From contig CM066031.1 in the NCBI GenBank assembly GCA_033557465.1, positions 174,623,043 through 174,687,042 on the forward strand: DNA of 64,000 bases. Reading direction: 5' to 3'. Shown piece after piece: positions 1 through 11,075 of this stretch. The notes beneath the pieces were generated by a model. The model was given only the letters and a program-made list of their open reading frames with translations. It was not told the DNA's origin and did not search any database. The position numbers and the translations under genes were made by a program. This DNA is from Ichthyophis bannanicus. Taxonomy: Eukaryota; Chordata; Amphibia; Gymnophiona; Ichthyophiidae. Position 1 is the stretch's first letter; the number at the start of each line of letters is the position of its first letter.

Positions 1-1755
1 TATCTACATGCTGAGTAATTTTATTCTTTATGATGGTTTCTACCATTTTTCCCGGTACTGATGTCAGGCTCACCGGTCTGTAGTTTCCCGGATCACCCCT
101 CGAACCCTTTTTAAAAATTGGTGTTACATTGGCGATCCTCCAATCCTCATGTATTAGAGATGATTTTAATGATAGTTCACAGATTACTGATAGCAGGTCT
201 GCAATCTCAAATTTCAGTTCTTTCAACACCCTTGGATGTATACCATCCGGCCCAGGTGATTTGCTACTCTTCAGTTTATCTAATAGTTGTAAGACATCTT
301 CCCGATGTATCGATATTTCCTTCAATTCTTCCACACCTTTAAATACCACTTCAGTCATGGGTAACATCCCTACATCTTCCTCAGTAAAGACCGAAGCAAA
401 GAATTCATTCAGTCTCTCCGCTATCGCCTTGTCGCCTCTTAGTGCACCTTTAACCCCTTTATCATCTAATGGACCAACTGACTCTCTCACAGGTTTTTTG
501 CTACGAATGTACTTGAAAAGGCCTTTATTTCGCGTTTTTGCTTCCGCAGCAAGCTTCTTCTCAAATTCTCTCTTTGCCTGCCTTATCAATGCCTTGCATT
601 TGACTTGCCAGTGCTTGTGCTGTTTCCAGGTTTCATCGTTTGGCTCTTTTTTCCATTTCCTGAAAGATGCTTTTTTGGCAACAACAGCCTCTCTGACCTC
701 ACCTTTAAACCATGCTGGCAGTTTTTTGGACTTCCTTCCATTTTTCTTAAAGCGTGGAATACAGCTGGTCTGGGCTTCCAAGATAGTATTTTTCAACACC
801 CAAGCTTGATGTACGTCTTTAACCTTTGCAACTGCTCCTTTTAGTTTTTTCTTAACTGTTTTCCTCATTTTATCATAGTCTCCCTTTCGAAAGTTAAAGG
901 GTAGTACTGTGGATTTCCTTACTATCCCTCCTCCACTAATTAAATCAAAGGTGATCATGCTATGATCACTATTGCCAAGTGGCCCCAACACCCTTATCTC
1001 TTGCACTACATCTGGTGTTCCACTAAGGACTAGGTCTAATATTGCTTCCCCTCTGGTCGGTTCATGAACCAGCTGCTCCAAGAAGCAGTCATTTATTTCA
1101 TCTAGGAACTTTATCTACTAGCATGTCCTGTTGTGACACTGACCCAGTCGATGCCGGGGTAATTGAAATCACCCATTATTATTACTGCACTGTAACATTT
1201 GCTAGCTTCCTTGATTTCTTTGAGCATTTCATCATCCATTTGTTCATTCTGGCCAGGCGGACGATAGTACACCCCCACTGCCATCGCCTTCCCCTTTTTA
1301 CATGGAATTTCAATCCATAGAGATTCTACAGCAAATTTTGTTTCTTGCAAAACTTTAATCCTTTCTGACTCAATGCCCTCTCTAACATAGAGCGCAACCC
1401 CTCCACCAATTTGGTCAGCTCTATCATTACGATATAGTTTGTACCCAGGCATCACAGTGTCCCACTGGTTGTCCTCCTTCCACCATGTCTCTGATATTCC
1501 AATCATATCTAACCTCTCGTTTAGTGCTATATATTCTAACTCTCCCATCTTGTTTTGTAGACTTCTAGCATTTGTATACAAGCATTTTAGAGACTGTATT
1601 TTATTCATATTAATTTGGCTATTGGTAGACATGGGTAATTTGGGATCTTTAAGTTCTGTCTGCTCCATACTCGAGGGCATTTGGGCTACTTTACTCTTTT
1701 TTGGAACCTCGTTGCTTTTTGTAGTATCCTTCAAGGATACATTCTTCCGAACCAT
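1..1755 (-). pseudogene. CR1 ORF2 (AP endonuclease + RT), frameshifted and cut by window edge
   Basis: Starts at ATG 1755. The first 214 codons encode the apurinic-type endonuclease: an NARS motif, an SETWW motif (catalytic Glu), then a GDFNYPGIDW motif. Near 1111 a one-base deletion relative to the plus-strand copy shifts the frame. The homologous protein then continues in another frame to position 1, through the linker and the RT blocks SPGPDGIHP and a GNYRPVSLTS-type motif. As far as I followed it, the shifted frame is open to the window edge. The element is inactive as written because of the frameshift. Confidence 0.88.
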
Positions 1756-1790
1756 GCGCTCTTGGGCGACTGTCGGCTTTCCCCTATTAT

Positions 1791-2711
1791 CTAGTTTAAA
1801 AGCTGCTCTATCTCCTTTTTAAAGGTTAATGCCAGCAGCCTGGTTCCATCCCGGTTAAGGTGAAGCCCATCCCTTCGGAAGAGCCCCTCCTTTCCCCAGA
1901 ATGTTCCCCAGTTCCTAACAAATCCGAGCCCCTCATCTCTGCACCATTATCTCATCCACGCATTGAGACTCCGGAGCTCTGCCTGCCTTTTGGGTCCTGC
2001 GCGTGGAACGGGAAGCATTTCGGAGAACGCTACCCTGGAAGTTCTGGATTTCAACTTCCTACCTAAAAGCCTAAATTTAGCTTCCAGAACCTCCCTACCA
2101 CATTTTCCTATGTCATTGGTACCGACATGTACCAAGACAGCAGACTCCTCCCCAGCACTATCTAAGACCTTATCTAGGTGGCATGTGAGGTCCGCTACCT
2201 TCGCACCAGGCAGGCATGTTACCAGGCGATCCTTACGTCCACCAGCCACCCAGCTATCTACATGCCTAATGATCGAATCACCAACTATAACTGCTGTCCT
2301 AACCCTTCCCTCATGGGCACTTGGCCCTGGAGAAACCTCCTCGGTGCGAGAGGGGTTTACATCACCTGGAGGACAGGTCCTAGTTACAGGATCACTTCCT
2401 GCCACACCAGGGTGATGCTCTCCTGTCACGTGACCTCTCTCCTCCATGGCAACAGGGATGCTGCCAGACTGGAGGTGGGACTTCAGGACTATATCCCTGT
2501 AGGTCTCGTCTATGTACCTCTCTGTCTGTCTTATGTTTTCCAAGTCTGCTACTCTAGCCTCTAGAGAATGGACTCGTTCCCTGAGAGCAGAGAGCTCCTT
2601 GCACCTAGTGCACACGTAAGACCTCTCACCAGCTGGGAGAAAATCATACATGTGACACTCAATGCAAAAGACTGGAAAGCCCACATCCCGCTGCTGGACT
2701 GCTGTCTGCAT
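1791..2711 (-). pseudogene. CR1 ORF1 (zinc-finger, coiled coil, GDSL esterase), one nonsense codon
   Basis: Frame of 306 codons. The N-terminus has cysteine pairs (CIEC, then CTRC around residues 16-37), then a short heptad-like stretch, then an SGNH/GDSL hydrolase domain. Visible esterase blocks are VGDSII, with the nucleophile serine in GDS, and HVGTND. CR1 ORF1 esterases are an established family; their exact role in retrotransposition is not settled. The only clear defect is a TAA at 1947-1949, where the copy at 41558-42478 has CAA (Gln). After it the frame stays open to a TAG at 1791-1793. ORF2 begins 36 nt downstream, the same spacing as in the plus-strand copy. The ATG at 2711 is chosen because the cysteine motif follows it directly. 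Confidence 0.9.
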
Positions 2712-2989
2712 CTTAGTTTTAAGTTTGTGTTTAGATCTTTAAGTTCTTTATGTACTAAAGGGTGCTATGGATATTTATACCACTAAAACTGTACCTAAGA
2801 AGTTTAATATACCTTGTTCACCTGAAGCTTAATTAATCTCAGGTCCTTAGTGTATGACTGATTTGGGTAATGAGCTTCACCTGAGAGCATCTCCTGTCTT
2901 TTAAGTTGTGCAAGTACCTATAAAGCTGTGATTATCCCAGGGGAGGGTGGGTGTGGGGAGGGAGGGAGAGATATAACACTTATTAAAAA

Positions 2990-3335
2990 AGGGCTGCTAC
3001 ACAGTACCTTGTCCTGTGCCGCTGAGATAAGCTATATTCTGATTTGATTTAAATTATAGCTCTTTGCTGCTACTAGGCTCTAACCTATTAAGAAATTTAA
3101 ACTACAAGCTCTCTGCTGGATTCTAAATTTAACCAGAAAGCTTTCTTCTGTGTTTTAATTTGAAACTAAAAGTACTTTGCTGATGCTAGGCCCTGAGTGA
3201 CTATGAAATTTAAACTACAGCTGTCTAATGGGTATGAAAGGTAACCCGAAAGTTCTCTTCTGTGTTTTAAATTGAATCTTAAACTGTTGCTACTAGGCCC
3301 TGACTGATTTAACAAAAAAATAGTGGGTTCACAGA
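2990..3335 (-). repeat. Tandem repeats in the CR1 5' UTR
   Basis: The 5' UTR holds imperfect tandem units of about 115-125 bp. Each unit has a run like GCTACTAGGCCCTGA, a TTTAAACTACA stretch and a CTTCTGTGTTTTAA stretch. The same units occur in opposite orientation at 40850-41240. By analogy with monomer-type LINE promoters they may act in transcription, but that is inference. Confidence 0.7.
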
Positions 3336-3455
3336 TTAATTAGCTTTAAAAGAAAAAGAAATTCCTTTCAGAAAAATTCCCAGAAGTATATACTCACAAT
3401 TTCAGATTTCTCTCCAGAAGTAACAGCCCCCCTTTTTAGTCCTTTCTAGTCTAGT

Positions 3456-3530
3456 CTCCTATGACGAGCGTTAACGTTACATAACGCGCGGTCTGTAAGG
3501 TTACCGCATTTTAGTAAACATACCCCATAG
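3456..3530. mobile_element. Right-end fragment of the Harbinger-like DNA transposon family
   Basis: Shows GTTAACGTTACATAACG followed by a terminal TTTAGTAAACATACCCC, the same end as at 40310-40435. The left side is cut off where CR1 copy A begins, so CR1 probably inserted into, or truncated, an older Harbinger-like copy. Confidence 0.7.
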
Positions 3531-4080
3531 TATTTTGTAACTTATGTATGTACATTTGTGCACTGCCCAGGATCTATCCCAATGCACGCCCACACCGAAA
3601 GTATGTGAGAGTGGTTTTATGCATTTACTTACCGAATAGGAACAGCCTAAAGTGCGTGCATTAAGTGCCCATTCACGCACGGAAGCTCTTTAAAATATTG
3701 ACTTCCATACACGAATAGCATTATGTAGCTTCCTTATAAAATCAGCCCCATTACTTCTATTTAAATGTGTTAATCCTTCATTTAAAATAATGGACTAATT
3801 TTATAATGATGGATTTTATAATTATAAAATAATGGACTGTTGATTAAAATTGAAAAAAAAAGGAAGTTGGAGAAAATCCATTCTTAGAATCTCCTATGAA
3901 ATATGATGGCCCATTAACACATTTAAAAACAGAAAATTTAAATTGAAGAATAATGGAGGATATTTTTTAAAATGATTGTGAATGAATTATACTGGTTGTA
4001 TTTGGATTGCCAGTTGTACAATGAGGATCTTTATGTTATCTCATATAGGTATTTTATAAAGGCAGCATAAACGTTTATAT
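3531..4080. other. AT-rich stretch without gene
   Basis: No open frame or RNA gene is supported. AT-rich, with local homopurine runs. I recognise nothing specific here. Confidence 0.6.
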
Positions 4081-4215
4081 TTATTTTATTTTATTTATCT
4101 ATTTCACAGGTTTCTATATTGCTTTATCATTAATTCAAAGTGGTCTACATAAAACAATTATAACAATAAGCTTTTACATAGAACAGGGAATTAAATGGCT
4201 TTGTAACAGGCTCTC
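4081..4215 (-). repeat. L2-type LINE/SINE 3'-end module (minus orientation)
   Basis: A TTTATTTATC-type T/A-rich run is followed by a segment like AAAGTGGTCTACATAAAAC and then TTTTACATAGAACAGGGA. The same module occurs at 47150-48490, 53509-53735 and 56085-56300. At the last site it forms the 3' end of a 4-kb L2-like LINE, so this is probably a truncated LINE end or a SINE sharing that tail. Confidence 0.6.
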
Positions 4216-4307
4216 AGAACTATTCCAGAAGCATAAAAAGGATGTTACACAAATTTACATCTGCTGAAAGCAGGTGCAAACATGTGCATGTATTCTATGG
4301 GGTATGT

Positions 4308-4322
4308 TTACTAAACAGTCTT
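4308..4322 (+). repeat. Target-site duplication of L1 copy 1, left
   Basis: TTACTAAACAGTCTT, repeated exactly at 7393-7407. It lies in the Harbinger-like terminal repeat, so the L1 landed 8-20 bp inside that transposon. The final two T bases merge with the poly-T of the L1 tail. Confidence 0.9.
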
Positions 4323-5259
4323 TTTTTTTTTAAACTTTTATTTTCATTTTGCAACAAACAAAAGAAACAACACACCAAAAAAGACAAAACAAGTATACAA
4401 TAAGGAAAAGTAAACCCATTACCCCCCACCCCGATGCTTCTTCTCTACCCGATTATATCAGCATGTGAGCGCTTCCAATTAACAGTGATTAAACATCAAA
4501 CGATCAAAAGAGTATCTACAATACAGCATGATCATGGGACAGAGATATATACAAAGTTAGACAATCAGATGAGAGCATTTAGCAAAATGTACATAGTCAT
4601 TGAGCATCTTCCATTGAGACCAATGAGAAGGAGTCTGAACGGAGGAAGCGAACAGACGAGGTATTTGGTCATATTTACTGTAAAGACAGGCATAATTCCA
4701 CCATTCATTGGGGCTCAAATGGGAGCTAATTTTCCAGTATTACTTAAGTAGGGAAATAGCTATGCCAAGCATAAAGTTCGAAAGGAGATAAGCCATTTTT
4801 GGGAGAGAGGGGAGCCCCGCAACTGGGCGAAGTCCCACTATCCTCCAAGAAAAGGGCTCCTGAGAGTGCGAGATAGACTAAATACGACCCCAGACCCGAC
4901 GCCAGTAATACTGTAGTGCGGGATATTCATGCATAACATGAGGCAATGAACCAATGGCCGCAGGACGTGTCCAGCAACCATTGCCCTGAGTAGTGTTCCA
5001 TTAGTCTAATCTGTGAGAAGTGTAAAAACACCTGTGGGCTAGAAAGAAGAGGGTCTGAATGAGTGAGGCAGATCGGGAACCCGTGTCCCTCTACTCCAGA
5101 TACGGCTCTATTGCTCCGAGGTCAAAGTCACATGCAATTCTCTCTCCCATACTTTCTGCGCTATAGGGGTATCTCTAGTTATAGCATTACAGAAGGTTTA
5201 GTAAAATTGGATGCTACACCCGGTGAACTACCGAGAGATCGGAGAGTCTCCAATCAACC
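4323..5259 (-). other. Decayed L1 ORF2 C-terminus and 3' UTR
   Basis: No intact frame. The stretch continues the L1 3' region down to the poly-T run at 4321-4331. An AATAAAA sequence on the minus strand sits just before the A tail. Confidence 0.6.
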
Positions 5260-5981
5260 TTATGTAGAGAATGCCGATGGCGGGAGTACTCTAGTGCACC
5301 GAAGGCGATGCTGAAGTTGCACTGACCAAAGTCGGGAGTCTAAAGATTGCATAAGAGTATTAAAGGCACCGAAAGTGTCTAAAAGCATTGGTGGATAGTG
5401 GGAGTCTGATGGGAGAGTCATACCAGGGAGAAAGGTAAGAGGAATCGGTTTGCAAAGGCCCGCTTCTATATCTAGCCACACAGGTCTACTCGGTACTGGA
5501 TCTTCCAACCAGCGAGCACCTTGTTTGAGAAGAAAAGACTGAGGGAACACTTGAGTAAAAGCGCCACCAAGTATTAATGGAGCATTGGCAGAGGCCGAGG
5601 CCAACTGCGCAATACTTGCATAGTAAGCAGGGTTGTCCACATTCGGGGCATAATGCAAATACACGTGAATTCACTATCTCCAATCTCAAGGTGTACACGG
5701 GCCCATCTACCCTCCTTGTCAGCGCTAATATCAGGTACAGTAGCGTGCTAAGACTTCTTAACCAGAGTGGCTATCCCGTACCATTTGAAAACGGTGGGAG
5801 AATAGGCAGCTACCATGTGAGGCTTAGCATTGAGTTTCAGTGTTTCAGCAGAGTTTAAATGCGTTTCCTGAAGAAACACCAAATCAACATGCGCATAGCT
5901 AAGATAGCTAAGGATTTGCTTTCCTTTGAGTGGACCATTAATGCCTTTGGCGGTAAATGATAAGAGTTTACATAAGGCCAT
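5260..5981 (-). pseudogene. L1 ORF2 remnant: endonuclease joined to C-terminal region
   Basis: Begins at ATG 5981 with the L1 endonuclease start (LLSFTAKGIN, then FLQETHL). A stop at 5748-5750 and a frameshift before 5664 break it. The second frame (from 5664) continues with the YAPNVDNP block and a LILGGAF motif where GGDFN is expected; the catalytic Asp is replaced by Ala. It then jumps directly into the LLKQGARWLE region, which in the intact ORF2 lies near residue 880. About 740 residues, including all RT motifs, are missing. The join keeps a readable frame. Confidence 0.88.
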
Positions 5982-6410
5982 TCAAAAAAAGTTAAAAATT
6001 CTGAGCATGATAGCACACATAATTTCACTATGTCCCTCAAACTGACTGTATCTGGCTGTACACATGACATAGGAAAAATAAACTAATATAATACAATGAA
6101 GCGCCCCACATTAACAAAGAAAACCGCAGTACGGTAGAGGAGAAGCAAAACCCCAAAATTACTGGCGACCATGTGTCTGCGGGGAGAAACCCCCGAGAAG
6201 GCCGAAATTGAAAAAACACATAACCTGTAGGACTGTGCGTGCTCCGAATCCGACCGAGGCACACATCAAGAAGGGATAGGAGACCAAAAAACAAAAGTCA
6301 TATAGAGAAAGAAAGAAAGTCCAGGCTATTTCTGTGCTTGGCTATGACCGCCGCATCGGGCCCTTCAAAATGGCGGATAGAGCCGACAAATAAGAGTCCA
6401 AGATTTGGGA

Positions 6411-7259
6411 TTAGCGCATCTGCTCTCCTTCTTTGGAGTCTAAAAATGTTGATAGTAGATCAGGATCTTCGAACGTCCTGGTTTGGTTGTGGAGAGTCAC
6501 TCGGAGCTTCGCTGGATACAACAGGCCAAAACGAGCCTGTAGCTGTTGAAGTCGAGGGCGAAAAGCAAGGAGTTTCTTCCGACGGTCAACGGTAGGCTTT
6601 GCCAAATCAGGAAAGAAGGAGACCTTACGACCTTCAAATTCCAAATGATGATTCGCTCGGGCAGCATGTAAAATTTGTTCCACTTGTTGATATCGTAGCA
6701 AGCTAAAGACAATAGGCCGGGGGGTCGTGCGGTTGAGCGCCATGTGGGCAGGAACACGGTGTGCGCGATCGATTTCCAGTTCTCTGTGAAAAGTGATCTT
6801 CAGCAAGGAGGGAAGAGTTTTGAGCAAGAATTCTCTTATATCTCCTGCTTCCACCCCCTCCGGCATTCCGAGGAGCCTCACATTGTTGCGACGGGCTCGA
6901 TTATTGCTATCTTCTAACTCCTTTTGAAGATTCTGTATCTGGCGCTCAGCCTCGTCCAGTTTGCCCAAGCGCACCTCGTGCGAGTCGAGGACCCCCGCCA
7001 TATTGTCCTGCCGTGATGAAAGACTTTCAAGTCGGTCCTGGAGCACTCCAAAGTCTTCTCGCATGGCTCGAAGCGCTTCTCCATTGGACTGCACCAATTC
7101 CTTCACGCCGCGTATTTCCTCCAAAATCTCCAGGTGCATCTCGGGGTTTTCACGAAATGGAACCATCTTCTGTGGGGAGGACACCTCTGTTTTGGAGCGT
7201 TTTCCGTGAGAAGAAGAAGGAGACCCGAAGTCCAAGCGTGCTGGTTTATGGGCCGCCAT
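6411..7259 (-). CDS. L1 ORF1 protein (RNA-binding chaperone), intact
   Basis: 282 residues. Encodes the L1 ORF1p type: a basic N-terminus, a coiled coil over about residues 40-118, an RRM beginning at RARRNNVRLLGMPEG (residues 121-135) with an IDRAHRVP block, and a C-terminal domain with FFPDLAKP and the ARFGLLYPAKLRV region. L1 ORF1p forms trimers, coats LINE RNA and acts as a nucleic-acid chaperone in the cytoplasmic RNP. The frame has no stop or shift, and its length and layout match the 284-aa ORF1 of the full-length L1 at 18334-19188, though the sequence is clearly diverged. The ATG at 7259 lies about 130 nt from the element 5' end, as in the other copy. It is transposon-encoded, not a host gene. 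Confidence 0.93.
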   Translation of the reverse strand: MAAHKPARLDFGSPSSSHGKRSKTEVSSPQKMVPFRENPEMHLEILEEIRGVKELVQSNGEALRAMREDFGVLQDRLESLSSRQDNMAGVLDSHEVRLGKLDEAERQIQNLQKELEDSNNRARRNNVRLLGMPEGVEAGDIREFLLKTLPSLLKITFHRELEIDRAHRVPAHMALNRTTPRPIVFSLLRYQQVEQILHAARANHHLEFEGRKVSFFPDLAKPTVDRRKKLLAFRPRLQQLQARFGLLYPAKLRVTLHNQTRTFEDPDLLSTFLDSKEGEQMR

Positions 7260-7392
7260 GCCCCCCGAGGTGCCCCGGTCAGCTCGGAGCGAAATAGTAA
7301 ATTTGTATAGGTATTAAGTCAGGATTCTAAGTAGGCCTCTCGGGAGCTTCAACGCGAAGCGTCCTACCCGCTGGACATCAGGCTCCGCCCCC

Positions 7393-7407
7393 TTACTAAA
7401 CAGTCTT
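7393..7407 (+). repeat. Target-site duplication of L1 copy 1, right
   Basis: Exact 15-bp copy of 4308-4322. It fixes the L1 5' end at 7392, which reads GGGGGCGGAGCC on the minus strand. Confidence 0.9.
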
Positions 7408-8783
7408 AATGTAGCAGCGGCAATGCTATCGCGTGATATGTAATGTTATCGCATGATTTATATCACGTATTGCACGATAATGTCGGCAGCGGCATTAACA
7501 CACCAACGCTGTGAAATCCGGGTCTGAAGGGTGGACTAAGGCATCCCAGAGGGTGGAGATAGGGGTCAATGGGCAGAGAGTGGGCGGGGAGAGGCTCCAG
7601 GCACACTAACGCTGTGAAATCTGGGTCTGAACACTAACGCCAGTGAAACTCTCGCGTTAGAGGCACATTTGCAGGAGAGAGAAACCATTTCAGTCAGCAA
7701 TGTACAGCAAAGGCATGGAAACCCTGAAAAAGTGATAGTAGTGATACATGTGCAGGAACCAAAAAGGCAAATAAACATATAAAGTGACCAGAACCACATT
7801 TGAAATCCCAATAATCAAGCTGGCCAATAGTGATATTAATGATAAAAATAAAGCAACACTACTGACAATGCGTAAAAATGTAGATATCATGTTTGGAAGG
7901 GTCTATGCTCTGTCCCCCTACAAAGTGAATGATCCCATATTGAAATAGCGGTGATCAGGGTTTTTGTCGTTTATATCGGGCAGGTTTGTTAGGGCGTGCA
8001 CATATGCAGCAACAGCAGAGTGGGCACGTAGGAAAGGGCAACTGTACTGATGCTGTAAATGGGATACAGGGGGCTGCAGGTGGCACATGCTGTGGTCCAG
8101 CTGGGGAACAATGCGGACTAGGCAGATGCCTAGGTGGCACATTGGCATGCCGAAACTGTAAAGCAGCAAGACAGCAACTGGGACCAACATAGGCACGAGT
8201 GTGTGTCCCACAGTGTCACAGGGGATATTACCCAGCAGGTACCCACAAGGGCACATAACATTGGCAGGCAGTGCCAGGGGGAAGCGTGCATGTCCATATA
8301 GGCACCCCTACCCGAGAACCCACACCGTAGGCAACTGCCTACCGGCACACTGGATGGCCTGAGACTGCGCACCGCCAGCACCACCAGCATAAGGGCATGT
8401 CAACCTGGTGGCGGAGGTGTGCTGGTGGCGGAGGGGGCAGTGGCATCTGCCCACAGCAGACCACAGCCAAGCCCCATTTTGGGGGGTGCCGTGCACTGCA
8501 ACAGACAAGGTCTGTCTGACGAACATTAATAGTATTCCCAGGGAATGGTCTGCCCCTGTGGAAACAATTTGGTGCAGCACACACAGCAAGTGTGTTCAAG
8601 AGCAGAAGGTCACAAGTTAAAGCCCCAGCTGTGGCTCCTGCCAACCTTGTTCTAACATTTTACCAAGTGCTAAACCATGGTTATAAAGATGGAACCTTTA
8701 TTGCAGATAAATGAAACATGCCTGAAACGCCTATATTTTACCCTACAGAGCATAGACACCATAAACATGTACAATCCCTAGAG

Positions 8784-8974
8784 CAGTTTCCCAACTGCAG
8801 TCCTGGAGGGCCAAACACCATTCAGGTTTCATGCTGTCCCTAATAAATATGCCTGTGCTGCATTTGTATGCATAGCCCACATTGTATGCAAAGTTTTCTC
8901 ATGCATATTCATTAGGGACAGCATGAAAACCTGAACAATGTTTGGCCCACCAGGACCGGAGTTGGGAACCTCTG
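8784..8974. mobile_element. hAT-type hairpin MITE
   Basis: A near-palindromic 191-bp element with ends CAGTTTCCCAACT and AGTTGGGAACCTCTG, flanked by 8-bp duplications CCCTAGAG (8776-8783) and CCCTAAAG (8975-8982, one mismatch). Inner arms carry GCATATTCATTAGGGACAGC and its complement. The 8-bp duplication and CAG...CTG ends are standard for hAT. The same insertion sits in the second Harbinger-like copy at 12569. Confidence 0.9.
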
Positions 8975-10674
8975 CCCTAAAGCAGCGGCCAACAGGGGCA
9001 CAAACACCCACACCCACACCAACAGGCTCCACTATCCAAAGCCTCATGGAGAGTCAGACTGTTTGGCCCTGCATGGAGCAGTATCTCCCGATACTAGCAC
9101 CTGCATACCTTAGCAATGCCATCCTAAACTTGGGAACATGTTCCACATATATCAAAAGGTTGCTATGATTAATGTCAGCTAACAAATCCTAAGTTAAACA
9201 TGATTTGTTGATAGAGATTCATCATAGCAACCTTTTTGATATCTGTGGAGTGTGTTTCAGTTATTGCTTCTGACAGTGTTTACCACCCCAGGGAGTGACC
9301 CCAACAGTATTGTGTACCATAGCAATGCCCGCACTGTGCCCAGGACTGGTGTGGTGGCCAGAGCTGTCACAAACCTCCATATTTGCACAATACTGGCATA
9401 GGCATGGGAGTGTGTGTATGTCTATCCAGTGTGTTATGACTGCCTACACCTTACTGAGCCCACACTGCTTGCACTGTTTCCAGTGTTAGTCTCTCAATGT
9501 ACATAATGAGGAGCAAGGTACTGTGGGCATTGCCCAGACAGGGTGGCCTGGGCAGGATGAATCTGCATAGGGTATAGGGCAATGGTTGGGACATTATAGT
9601 ACCCGACCATCATCTGCACGGACAGGGTGGCCACAGCATGTCATTCTGGGAGGTCACTCTCACCCTGACTGAGCAGTCACCATGGAATAGCTAGGTTCCC
9701 CCATAGTGCAATACTCCATTCCCCCCCCCCTGTGATATTTATGGGTTTTCTCTTTTGGGGTCCAATCAATGACCTGCTTGGTGTGTGTGCTCATTTTTGG
9801 GTGCACACAGTTTCTCCAGGAACATGCACTATTTACTAGCTAGCAGACTGTCTGCAGTTAGCATTTGCATGGCTGGAACACCTTGCAGGGTGGAGACTGA
9901 CTGTGCCCTTTGCTGGTGAATGTCAGATAGTGGGGGGGCAGCTGAGCTTCTCCAGCTTTCTGCCTGTCTGCCATTGCCTTCGTTAATGAGAACAGATCTG
10001 CATCAACTGCCCTGTAGGGTGCCTGTTCCCCAGAAGGACGGGGGTTGATGGTCCTCTCTACTGCCATCATTGCAGAGATGTACAATGTGGATCTGTTGGT
10101 GGAAGATCCTGTGTCCCCCCACGCTGAGCAACAGAGAGCGGGTTGAGTGGTACTATATAATCCGCTTTTGGGTCCAAACACGCCCTTTCATCTATAACAT
10201 GTAACCATGGCACCCAACCAGAATATGCACTATTCTGGGTGCATCATAGTCCACAAGGGCTAGACACAACTGGGAAATATAGATGGACACAGGTGCATCC
10301 TAGGTGTGTCTGCAAAAGCTACCTATCATACACTAGCACTGATGGGGACATGCAGCATAGTCTATCTCAGCCAAGCTGGGTGCTGCGGACCTGGTGCTGG
10401 GTGCCCCACCTCACCCTCAGGGTGAGCACAGGATCCACACAATGTCACGGTCTGTAGCTACTCTGTGCCAGTAACACACATGGTCAGTTCCTCCTACCAG
10501 GCCTAGGTGCTGTGGGGGTGCATACCCCATTATGTGATCAGCTGTAGACTGCTGATCTGCATGTGCAGTGCATCATGGGTACGGGTAGGTTTACCCTATC
10601 CTGGTAACCACATCAGACAGTTTTTGTAGTGACATGCACTCTTTCTATAGCCAGCCAGCAGTGTGTTTGCAACT

Positions 10675-11075
10675 ATAGAGATGTAGCCTACTGGTTACTT
10701 CAATGACTGTGGAGAAAAAGATCATGGGTTTGATCCCACTGTGGTGTTATTTAGAAATGCTGTCTGAGGATTTTCCTTTTCATTTCAATCAGTGCTGCTA
10801 ACAGAAACACCCTCACAGTGCTGTAGCCTAAGGTGCCCTAAAAGGCAGACAGGACACTTTATAATGTGACCTATAGGGCGCATTATAGGGCGCCCTATGA
10901 GGCAACTTAGGTTATGGCACTGTGAGGGTATTTTTGCTGGCAGCATTGATTTAAATTAAAAGAAAATGCCTCAGACAGCCTTTCTAGATTACACCACTGT
11001 GGGATCAAACCAATGATCTCTATCTCCACAGTCATTACAGTAACCAGTGGGCTACATCATTACAGCTTCTAACAC
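10675..11075. repeat. Inverted pair of a tRNA-like segment
   Basis: 10684-10750 reads GTAGCCTACTGGTTACTT..., then GGGTTTGATCCCACTGTGG. 10990-11055 is its reverse complement with mismatches. GGTTTGATCCC resembles a Pol III B box. The pair flanks a segment rich in GGCGCCCTATAGG-like palindromes, so the whole can fold into a long hairpin. I see no true tRNA gene. Confidence 0.55.

Larger units (their letters stand above)
1..3455 (-). mobile_element. CR1-clade LINE, copy A (3' part beyond window)
   Basis: A non-LTR retrotransposon read on the minus strand. Its 5' end lies near 3455 and its RT region runs off the window at position 1. Order on the minus strand: 5' UTR with internal repeats (about 3455-2712), ORF1 with a GDSL esterase domain (2711-1791), and ORF2 with endonuclease then reverse transcriptase (1755 to beyond 1). 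It aligns along its length with the plus-strand copy at 40715-45640. The esterase plus EN-RT layout is the known CR1 architecture. The 5' end abuts a truncated end of a Harbinger-like transposon at 3456-3530. Confidence 0.93.
4323..7392 (-). mobile_element. L1-clade LINE, copy 1, internally deleted
   Basis: A minus-strand L1 of about 3.07 kb with a poly-T run at 4321 (its A tail), an exact 15-bp target duplication and a 5' end matching the GGCGGAGCC start of the full-length copy at 19320. ORF1 is intact. ORF2 is reduced to part of the endonuclease joined to the C-terminal region, with the whole RT missing. Because both ends and the target duplication are preserved, the deletion may have happened before or during insertion. 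Confidence 0.92.

Noticed and set aside
129..809. Plus-strand frame of 226 aa
   Set aside because: Exact antisense of CR1 ORF2; the same antisense frame recurs at 43461-44012 and 30986-31531, as expected for a shadow.
7955..9168. Several 60-110-aa frames in the Harbinger-like interior that could be a transposase
   Set aside because: Parallel regions in the other copies do not keep the frames, and no DDE or HTH motif is visible.
10684..10750. Possible tRNA gene
   Set aside because: Only a B-box-like string; no cloverleaf or anticodon stem.
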